Position numbers and translations under genes: made by a program. Of a stretch of 34,930 bases of DNA, positions 27,865 through 34,930 are shown in pieces. Below the pieces are notes generated by a model. The model searched no databases and was not told the DNA's origin. It saw only the letters and a list, made by a program, of their open reading frames with translations. The DNA is from Fusobacteriaceae bacterium (lineage in GTDB: Bacteria > Fusobacteriota > Fusobacteriia > Fusobacteriales > Fusobacteriaceae): NCBI GenBank assembly GCA_031289425.1, contig JAITPM010000063.1, positions 1-34,930 on the forward strand, read 5' to 3'. Each line of letters begins with the position of its first letter. Position 1 is the first letter of the stretch.

Positions 27865-28992
27865 GTGGAGATTAATAAGCAAGTAAAAGAATTGCAGTAT
27901 TCTGTTATAAGAACTATATCAGAGAAAAGTGCAAAATATCAAAATGTTATTAATCTCACTATTGGAGAACCGGATATCCCTACTCCGAAACAATTAATCC
28001 TAGAAGCATTGGAATTGGCTAAAAACAAACATTTTGGTTATCCACCTACTGCCGGAAGTGTCTTGAATAGGACATTGGCAGCCGAACATTATAATAAAAA
28101 ATTTGGAACTGATTTTACCCATGAAAATGTACTATTTAATATCGGCTCGTCAGAGGCAATTTCTTCTGCTATTAAGACTATTATAAATCCGGAAGATGAG
28201 GTAATTATTTTTGCTCCATATTATCCTGCTTATCCTCCATTGGTGTCACTAGCATATGGAATACCTATTATTGTAGACATCAGTAAGAATAATTTTAAAG
28301 TTACTTTGGATATATTAAAATCCGCTGTAACATCCAAGACAAAGGCAATAATATTAAGTAATCCCTGCAATCCTACAGGTGTTGTAATGTCCTATGAAGA
28401 AATAAAAAATATATGTGATTATATTTCTGAAAAAGATATATTTATTATTGCAGACGAAATATATAATATGATAACCTTTGATGAATACACGTCTTTTGGG
28501 ATATTTCCCACTATAAAAGATAAATTAATTATTACCAATGGATTTTCAAAGTCTCATTCCATGACCGGATGGAGAAATGGGTATACTATAGTTCCAAAAG
28601 AACTAAGACAATATTTTTTAAATGCAAGTTCTTATAATGTGGGATCTCCTGTGGCATTATCTTTGGAAATGGGAAATATTGCTCTTAATAAATACGATGA
28701 AATAGATGAGATAGTAGCAATCTACAAAGAAAGAGCAGAATATATGATGTCTGCCCTCAGAGAATTAAATTATGATGTTGTAGAGTGTAGGGGTGCATTT
28801 TATCTATTTGTAAATTACGAAAAAATTTCAAATAAAAATTCTTTAGATTTTGCTATGGATTTATTAGAAAAAACTCAAATTGCGGTGGTTCCTGGAATGG
28901 CCTTTGGGGTAGAGGGGTATGTCAGAATGGCTCTCACTGTAGGTATAGATAAATTACACGAAGCAATCGAAAGAATAAAAAATTTTAAATAG
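27865..28992 (+). CDS. PLP-dependent aminotransferase, probable N-acetyl-diaminopimelate aminotransferase
   Basis: Class I/II fold-type I aminotransferase of 375 residues. It starts at GTG, one base after dapH, with AGGGGG upstream. Signatures are NLTIGEPDIPTP, YPPTAGSVLNRTLAA, SNPCNPTGVVMS, FIIADEIYNMITFD and NGFSKSHSMTGWRNGYTI with the PLP-binding Lys. VRMALTVGID carries the carboxylate-binding Arg. Family members range over aspartate, aromatic and acetyl-DAP aminotransferases (PatA/DapX). Position directly after dapH makes acetyl-DAP transamination the best inference. The deacetylase, DapF and LysA that would finish the pathway are not in the window. Confidence 0.85.
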   Translation: MEINKQVKELQYSVIRTISEKSAKYQNVINLTIGEPDIPTPKQLILEALELAKNKHFGYPPTAGSVLNRTLAAEHYNKKFGTDFTHENVLFNIGSSEAISSAIKTIINPEDEVIIFAPYYPAYPPLVSLAYGIPIIVDISKNNFKVTLDILKSAVTSKTKAIILSNPCNPTGVVMSYEEIKNICDYISEKDIFIIADEIYNMITFDEYTSFGIFPTIKDKLIITNGFSKSHSMTGWRNGYTIVPKELRQYFLNASSYNVGSPVALSLEMGNIALNKYDEIDEIVAIYKERAEYMMSALRELNYDVVECRGAFYLFVNYEKISNKNSLDFAMDLLEKTQIAVVPGMAFGVEGYVRMALTVGIDKLHEAIERIKNFK

Positions 28993-29002
28993 AGAAAATG
29001 TA

Positions 29003-29031
29003 TTGATAAGATGATGAAAAAGGATTATAAT
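29003..29031 (+). promoter_or_regulatory. Predicted promoter of the 111-residue gene
   Basis: TTGATA, 17 bases, TATAAT, starting 10 bases after the aminotransferase stop. It indicates that the next small gene is transcribed independently. The leader is purine-rich and repeats CTATAAA at 29060, 29071 and 29100. Confidence 0.6.
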
Positions 29032-29119
29032 AAGAAATAAGAACATATAGGATAAAAAACTATAAAGAAACTATAAAATAAGAGATTATAAGAGAAAAGC
29101 TATAAAAAGAGGTGATACT

Positions 29120-29455
29120 ATGGGTGTAGCATATATTGAAAATGATAATTTCCATTATGAAACGTTTTTATTAAAGAGAAAGATGCCTATAAGTGAAATT
29201 TTATGGGCTTATTTGCAAATAGAAGATGTAAAATTGTCTGTTTGCTGTGGTAGATCGACTATGGTCGTATCAAGGCTGATCCTTAGAACAAGAGCAAAAA
29301 AAATTACTTTAGAATTGGATAGCAAAGAAAGAGTTAATGAAATCTTAAAAGAATTCAAAGATGCAGATATTGGGATTGTAATAGGATATAAGAAAGAACT
29401 AGAAAATGTATTTGACAAAGATTACAACGAATTTTTAAAAATAGCGGGTTTATAA
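29120..29455 (+). CDS. Unassigned 111-residue protein, possibly PH-like
   Basis: No function recognised. The sequence is soluble, with a pattern of beta strands then a C-terminal helix: FHYETFLLKRKMPISEILWAY, VKLSVCCGRSTMVVSRLIL, KKITLELDSKERVNEILKEF and IGIVIGYKKELENVFDKDY. The order (WAY, strand with Cys-Cys, acidic helix, IGYKKELE) recalls small PH-like proteins of clostridia, but that is from memory only. AGAGGTGAT precedes the ATG. It has its own promoter and follows the lysine operon without a visible terminator between. Confidence 0.6.
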   Translation: MGVAYIENDNFHYETFLLKRKMPISEILWAYLQIEDVKLSVCCGRSTMVVSRLILRTRAKKITLELDSKERVNEILKEFKDADIGIVIGYKKELENVFDKDYNEFLKIAGL

Positions 29456-29533
29456 ATAAAAAATTAATAAAATAAAGACTTACTCAAAATTTATATAAAA
29501 ATTTTTTTTTGGTATGCAAACCATAAATAAATA

Positions 29534-29542
29534 TGGTATAAT
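29534..29542 (+). promoter_or_regulatory. Extended -10 promoter of the coiled-coil gene
   Basis: TGGTATAAT: an extended -10 (TG, one base, TATAAT at 29537-29542). No good -35 at 17 bases (ATGCAA). It lies about 50 bases before the start codon of the coiled-coil gene, behind a run of nine T residues. Confidence 0.55.
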
Positions 29543-29594
29543 TTATTAGATAAAGTAGTGCTGATAAAAATTTATATAAAGGGAGACGGGGTAT

Positions 29595-30533
29595 ATGAGT
29601 GCTAGTTTAAATGCAAATACTCTTTTAAAGGAATTTAAAATGTCAAATACAATAAATGACAAATTTGAATTTTTAATTGAAAAAATCGAAGAATATGAAA
29701 AAGAAGAAAATAAAAAACTTGAAAATGATATCGAAAAAGTGAGAGCACAGCATGAAAGTTCTTTAAGATTAATCAGAAAAAATATTGAAGATTTGCAAGG
29801 GAAAAGTTTGACTGCTTACAAAAAAATGGAACAAATGCAAATGATGTTGGATGTTTCTGATTTGAAAACTGATTTAAAATTAAAAGAATTAGAAATAGAA
29901 GACTTGATTGAGAGAGCAGAAGAAGAATATTTGAAAAAAATAGAAAGACATAAAGAAGATCTGGAAAGCGTAAAAAATGATATAATAGAGGATGCTTCTG
30001 ATTGTTCCCATTTTATTGAGCGTGTAATTAAAGGAAATAAAGATGACAAGATTGATGATATTCCTCTTGCAGATATCATTGATTCTCTTGATCCAGATTG
30101 GAAATGTTTGAGAGAGCGATATAATGATATAATTGGAAATGAAAGAAAAAATGTCAAAATTTTTACATTAAATTTAGAAAGTCTCAATGTTCAAAGATCA
30201 AATGCTACCAATGAATTAAAAAAATGTGAAATTGAGAAGAATTTTTTGCAAGGAAAAATTGGACTTGATATTATAGATAGTGACAGCATTCAATTAGTAA
30301 ATGGAGAAATTAAAAAAATCGAAACAGCTAGAAAAGACCTTTCTAAAATAGAAAGAGATATAAAAAGAGTTAATATTCAAAGAGACTCATGTAAAGATAA
30401 AATCGAAATCATAAAAACAATGATTGATGAAATCATTGGAGAAATGGTGGATGAATACTTTAAAAATATTGAAAGAGAACTGCCAGAATTCTTATCTGGA
30501 GTTAAGTATTTTGGAAAGAACTCAATTATTTAA
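29595..30533 (+). CDS. Unassigned coiled-coil protein
   Basis: A 312-residue, highly charged protein with long predicted helices and no membrane segment or enzyme motif. Lys/Glu-rich heptad-like stretches occupy most of residues 20-145 and 190-290, interrupted by a more globular section near 150-185 (PLADIIDSLDPDWKCLRERY). The C-terminus is short and mixed (ELPEFLSGVKYFGKNSII). A purine-rich GGGAGACGGGG site precedes the ATG. It has its own promoter and ends at a bidirectional terminator, so it is monocistronic. It could be structural or cytoskeletal, or a partner of an ATPase encoded elsewhere; nothing near it indicates which. Confidence 0.75.
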   Translation: MSASLNANTLLKEFKMSNTINDKFEFLIEKIEEYEKEENKKLENDIEKVRAQHESSLRLIRKNIEDLQGKSLTAYKKMEQMQMMLDVSDLKTDLKLKELEIEDLIERAEEEYLKKIERHKEDLESVKNDIIEDASDCSHFIERVIKGNKDDKIDDIPLADIIDSLDPDWKCLRERYNDIIGNERKNVKIFTLNLESLNVQRSNATNELKKCEIEKNFLQGKIGLDIIDSDSIQLVNGEIKKIETARKDLSKIERDIKRVNIQRDSCKDKIEIIKTMIDEIIGEMVDEYFKNIERELPEFLSGVKYFGKNSII

Positions 30534-30573
30534 AAACTATAATTTTAAAAAAATAAAATATAATTATGATTAT

Positions 30574-30625
30574 AAAAAACTACCGCAAAACGATAAGAGA
30601 TTATCATTTTGTAGTAGTTTTTTTA
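30574..30625. terminator. Bidirectional intrinsic terminator
   Basis: A 23-base imperfect stem (30574-30596 with 30601-30623, loop GAGA) with two mismatches and one G-T pair, flanked by an A-run and a T-run. It serves the coiled-coil gene (+) and tyrosine phenol-lyase (-), which converge here. Confidence 0.85.
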
Positions 30626-30669
30626 GGAGTTTACGAAAATTAAGCATTTTATATGTAATTGTATTATAT

Positions 30670-32109
<1,440 letters not shown>

Positions 32110-32164
32110 TCAATAAATTCATAGATTCTTACCATTTTTAATCACGTCCCAAATAAATAACGCC

Positions 32165-32186
32165 TTATGTGTGATGCATTATGCGT
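32165..32186. repeat. Direct repeat in the tpl leader, possible regulatory site
   Basis: TTATGTGT (32165-32172) and TTATGCGT (32179-32186), 14 bases apart, about 10 bases downstream of the tpl -10. The interval also holds the small inverted repeat GCAT-T-ATGC. It may be the operator for the divergent GntR protein. Confidence 0.35.
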
Positions 32187-32196
32187 TAACAATATT

Positions 32197-32225
32197 ATGA
32201 TACTATATTTATTTTTAAAAGTCAA
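32197..32225 (-). promoter_or_regulatory. Predicted promoter of tpl
   Basis: On the minus strand: TTGACT, exactly 17 bases, TATCAT. About 120 bases of leader precede the start codon. Confidence 0.75.
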
Positions 32226-32253
32226 TAGACTAATTTAAAAAATATTAAAAATA

Positions 32254-32282
32254 TTGAATAATTGTTTAGTTTGTGCTAAACT
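32254..32282 (+). promoter_or_regulatory. Predicted promoter and operator of the GntR gene
   Basis: TTGAAT, 17 bases, TAAACT, with an extended TGC before the -10. A perfect inverted repeat GTTTAG-TTTGTG-CTAAAC (32264-32281) overlaps the -10, a good place for autorepression by the GntR protein. Confidence 0.6.
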
Positions 32283-32353
32283 AATTAGGGGAGTATATAT
32301 CTAAAATCATGTAAAGTGGACAAAACAGATAATATAAACGGGGGGATACGGCG

Positions 32354-32995
32354 ATGAATCTTGTAAAAAAAACTTTAAATGAGCAAATATACGAAATTTT
32401 AAAAGAAGATATATTAAATGGAAAAATAGCTTTTGGGGAAAAATTAGTCAATAGGGAATTACAGGATAAATTTTCTGTAAGTTCGACTCCAGTGAGGGAT
32501 GCTATAAATAAACTCCATATGGATGGATTAATCCAAGAAGTCAGCAAAACAGGAGCTAAAGTTATAAATTTTGACTTAAATTTTGCAGAAGAAGTTAACG
32601 AATTTATATGCGTCATTTGTTCTTCCGCTGTAAAAATTTCTGCACAAAAAGGGGAGGCCGATAATGTCATAGATGCTCTGGAAAAGATTATAAATATGCA
32701 AGAAAATGCTAGAAATGATGATGAATATTGTTATTATGATTTTAAGTTTCATAAGACATTCTTGGACTTTTCAAAAAATATATTTCTTATAGGAACATTT
32801 AAAAGATACAATGTTTTGAGACGTGTCCTGACAAGAATCGTCTGTGAAGACCCTGAAAATAAACAAGAAGCATTACAGCACCATAGAAGTATACTGGAAA
32901 AATATAAAGCAAAAGATTATGATGGCGCTATGGAAGTAATGCTGGGGCATTATAAATATGGAATCGAAAAATTAAAAGAGAAATTTTCTGAGTAG
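32354..32995 (+). CDS. GntR-family transcriptional regulator, FCD/FadR type
   Basis: Predicted repressor. The N-terminal winged helix-turn-helix is clear (LNEQIYEILKEDILNGKI, ELQDKFSVSSTPVRDAINKLHMDGLI). The C-terminal FCD effector domain shows the metal-binding His pattern: DFKFHKTFL, QHHRSILE and MLGHYKYGI. The 213-residue length is normal. GGGGGATACG precedes the ATG. It is divergent from tpl, so control of tyrosine catabolism is the likely job, with an organic acid as ligand. The tpl-type regulator TyrR is a different family; this association is inferred from position only. Confidence 0.9.
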   Translation: MNLVKKTLNEQIYEILKEDILNGKIAFGEKLVNRELQDKFSVSSTPVRDAINKLHMDGLIQEVSKTGAKVINFDLNFAEEVNEFICVICSSAVKISAQKGEADNVIDALEKIINMQENARNDDEYCYYDFKFHKTFLDFSKNIFLIGTFKRYNVLRRVLTRIVCEDPENKQEALQHHRSILEKYKAKDYDGAMEVMLGHYKYGIEKLKEKFSE

Positions 32996-33477
32996 TTTGC
33001 AGTTTCTGTGGTTTATAATGTAGTTATATTCTTAATTTTTTATGTTTCAATCTTTTCTACCTTTACCACTCTCAATATTGGAATATGTTATATGTTCTCA
33101 GGCAAATCTAACAGTTATCCTAAAGCTAAAATTATGAATTGTAAAATATCCACTGAATAGTAAAAGAGTCCAAAGACTATAGTGATGGAATAGTTTTTTC
33201 TTTTGTATTTTGAATATCAAAAAAATATGAGAGCATGGACATATTGAGGGTTTTTTCAAATCTTCTCGGTCTTGTGAATAGAGTAAACCTATTGGTAATG
33301 CTTTCATAAGTCAGATATCCTAAATAAAAGCATATTTTACTATATTTTATCATGTATTGTTAAATATAGATATCTAATATCCATAAAAAAGTAGCATGTG
33401 CTCAACAATTTTGATATAATTGAGTTAAAAGAAATAAATATTATTGGATTAAAATATTAACCCCATAGGAGGACTAT
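32996..33477. other. Intergenic region, no supported gene
   Basis: 482 AT-rich bases between the GntR gene and the 126-residue gene. A possible -10 (TATAAT, 33415-33420) and an AGGAGG site just before 33478 serve the next gene. A short reverse-strand frame (33098-33307) has no ribosome site or recognisable content. No terminator hairpin after the GntR gene and no insertion sequence ends were seen. Confidence 0.6.
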
Positions 33478-33858
33478 ATGTCAACTGAGGATTTACAAGA
33501 AATTATCATTAAGATCAATAAGGAATTCAAATCAATACCTGAAGAATCATGGAGGTATCTCTATGAAGATATATCAACCACAATAAAAAAATTCAGAGAT
33601 AAAATGAACAATAGAGCTACTGTTTCTGCTTACCCTCAATATATCAAATCGCTTGAATTTAGCGAAGTAATTGACTTGATTTACATGTACTCGGACACCT
33701 ATGACTTATTTGATAAGGATCAAGTTATGAAAACAATTACTCTTTTAGCACTATCTAATCGAGATCAGGATCAGAATTCTCCTGTGTACCGAGACGATTT
33801 AATTCATGAGCTTATTACCTTTTGCCATCGCTACGATAAAAACCTCTTATATCTCTAA
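33478..33858 (+). CDS. Unassigned 126-residue protein
   Basis: Function not recognised. The protein is soluble and mostly helical, with acidic and basic residues evenly spread (MSTEDLQEIIIKINKEF, YEDISTTIKKFRDKMNN, LIYMYSDTYDLFDKDQ, LIHELITFCHRYDKNLLYL). There is no signal, membrane segment or metal motif. AGGAGG eight bases before the ATG and a perfect TATAAT 58 bases upstream support expression. It lies between the GntR gene and a decayed toxin gene, in the loosest part of the window, so recent acquisition is possible. Confidence 0.65.
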   Translation: MSTEDLQEIIIKINKEFKSIPEESWRYLYEDISTTIKKFRDKMNNRATVSAYPQYIKSLEFSEVIDLIYMYSDTYDLFDKDQVMKTITLLALSNRDQDQNSPVYRDDLIHELITFCHRYDKNLLYL

Positions 33859-34082
33859 AACCTATTTTCAGCATGGGTGAGATTTTCCCGAGAAGAGTGA
33901 ATATAAGTGAATGTAATTTTGAAGATAGTAAAATTGTAGAATTGGCAATATAAGAATTTAAAGGAAAGCAAGATTTATTTGTGAACGAGAAACATGATAT
34001 ATTAAATAAATGCGATTAATATAAATAAAAAAATATGTAGTGATTTGTTATACTGTAACCATGACGAATTATCCAAAGGTTA

Positions 34083-34640
34083 TTAAAATATTTCAAAAAT
34101 TTTCCCAACTTTGCTATATTGTTTTGCTTTTTTTTCTAATAACTTAAAATCAACTGTACTTTTAATATATCCGATATCCAAATTTTTTATTTTTTGATCA
34201 TACAATAATTTGGAATTTTTAAATATCAAATTTTTATTTTTATCAATAAATTCCAATTCTTTTTCTATGATAAATCTATAGTTTTCATCGATTTTTTTCT
34301 CTATTTCGTATTCTTGTACAACATTCAAATTGGATATTGGGAACATACTACTTAATTTTATTTTATCTTTTAATTCTAAATTGCCATCCTTATTTTTAGT
34401 AATTATTCTTACAATAGGAATTATAGATTTCCTAATTTTTCCATCTGCAAAATAATCCGATGATTTTGGGGATGATAACGGAGCAAGATATTATATATAT
34501 ATATTTCTAACAATATCCCTATGTATTTTCTAGTTTTATCATAATTGTTTATGCTAAACTGATATTTGTACCTTCTGTATATGTTGATGATATGCTAAAA
34601 ATATCTGAATATTTTTTTACTAAAAAGAGGTATAAATACC
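34083..34640 (-). pseudogene. Decayed ToxN/AbiQ-family type III toxin (endoribonuclease)
   Basis: Read in three frames, the family appears in order. An N-terminal part near 34550-34625 contains KKYSDIFSISSTYTEG. Another, near 34505-34558, reads NNYDKTRKYIGILLEI. The C-terminal half (34083-34490) reads YLAPLSSPKSSDYF, IVRIITKNKDGNL, MFPISNLNVV, IEKELEFIDKNKNLIFKNSKLLY and VDFKLLEKKAKQYS. These match the ToxN/AbiQ pattern recalled (Y-I-G-I-L-L-E, Y-L-A-P-L-S-S-P-K, VDFKLLE). At least two frame changes and in-frame stops break it, one at a (TA)6 tract at 34492-34504. Adding or removing a repeat unit still leaves a TAA before the C-terminal half, so this is decay rather than simple phase switching. 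No tandem-repeat ToxI antitoxin gene is seen upstream. Confidence 0.8.
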
Positions 34641-34644
34641 TGTT

Positions 34645-34930
34645 CTATAGCCTTATCCCTTTTTCAATAAATTCCTTTAATGTTTGCTGAATCTTATCCT
34701 TTTCAGATAATATGATTTCACTTTTGTTTAATCCATATTTCTCAAATTCCCAATCTATACCAATGTCCTTATCATTCCACAATATCCCGGAATCATATTC
34801 CGGAGCATAATAATCAGTACATTTATATTGGAATTCTGTATCATCTTCCAATGCAAGGAATCCATGAGCAAATCCTTTAGGTAAATAAAACATATTTTTA
34901 TTCTCTGCTGTTAATTCTACTTTAAACCAC
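34645..34930 (-). CDS. rfbC: dTDP-4-dehydrorhamnose 3,5-epimerase, 5' part beyond the window
   Basis: Epimerises dTDP-4-keto-6-deoxyglucose toward dTDP-L-rhamnose for surface polysaccharide. Only the C-terminal 94 residues are visible. The frame is open past 34893 to the window end (WFKVELTAENKNMFYLPKG), so the internal Met there is not the start. LPKGFAHGFLALEDDTEFQYKCTDYYAPEYD is the cupin core of RfbC, and ILWNDKDIGIDW is its usual tail motif. The catalytic His and other cupin residues lie upstream of the window. A rhamnose operon presumably continues beyond the window. Confidence 0.92.
   Translation of the reverse strand, partial: WFKVELTAENKNMFYLPKGFAHGFLALEDDTEFQYKCTDYYAPEYDSGILWNDKDIGIDWEFEKYGLNKSEIILSEKDKIQQTLKEFIEKGIRL

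Noticed and set aside
28993-29119. CTATAAA repeats as a structured or mobile element
   Set aside because: Three short AT-rich copies with irregular spacing; no hairpin or target-site duplication.
33098-33307. Reverse-strand 69-residue frame
   Set aside because: No ribosome site, no recognisable motif, and it lies in AT-rich intergenic sequence.
33873-33953. Short forward frame starting MGEIFPRRVNI
   Set aside because: Only 26 residues, no ribosome site. Could be a gene remnant but the evidence is too thin.
34492-34504. (TA)6 tract as a phase-variation switch for the toxin
   Set aside because: Any change of repeat number leaves a TAA before the C-terminal half, and a second frame break exists upstream.

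Overview
The window looks like about 35 kb of chromosome from a low-GC, AT-rich anaerobe. Gene content suggests a fermentative, probably Gram-negative bacterium. There is an inner-core/LPS-type glycosyltransferase and an rfbC fragment, and amino-acid- and lactate-fermentation genes sit beside a DapH-type lysine pathway. From memory, the RSH protein and the overall set best fit the Fusobacteriota. That placement is inference, and a low-GC Firmicute such as a Peptoniphilaceae member is the main alternative. I see no rRNA, tRNA, CRISPR array, prophage or intact insertion sequence.

Layout. Bases 2-4856 (+) hold a tight cluster: a bifunctional (p)ppGpp synthetase/hydrolase (5' end cut by the window), tgt, a membrane-anchored polysaccharide deacetylase and a family-2 glycosyltransferase. 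Bases 4922-9356 (+) encode Trk potassium uptake in the unusual order trkH-trkA-trkH, with two close trkH paralogues. htpG follows, with a near-consensus promoter and a degenerate CIRCE-like element. A perfect bidirectional terminator closes htpG and the facing operon.

Bases 11418-20612 form a lactate-fermentation island. On the minus strand lies an operon of a VOC-family protein, then lcdC (activator), lcdA and lcdB (the lactoyl-CoA-type dehydratase). Divergent from it is a 494-residue regulator with an N-terminal helix-turn-helix. Downstream of that are pct (propionate/lactate CoA-transferase) and lctP (lactate permease), with their own promoter and a long leader. Together they give lactate uptake, CoA activation and dehydration to acryloyl-CoA. 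The acryloyl-CoA reductase needed to finish the acrylate pathway is not in the window.

Bases 20709-22752 (-) encode a TruA-like pseudouridine synthase fused to a KH domain, a small HD-domain protein and uracil-DNA glycosylase. Bases 22957-28992 (+) hold a lysine-biosynthesis operon (lysC, asd, dapA, dapB, dapH, aminotransferase) behind a lysine riboswitch with a downstream terminator. The aspartokinase starts at 23309, after the riboswitch. Two small unassigned genes follow, one of them a coiled-coil protein.

Bases 30670-32995 carry tyrosine phenol-lyase (-) divergent from a GntR/FCD regulator (+), each with a recognisable promoter. The last 2 kb is looser: an unassigned 126-residue protein, a decayed ToxN/AbiQ-type type III toxin pseudogene with at least two frame disruptions, and the 3' part of rfbC, cut by the window end.
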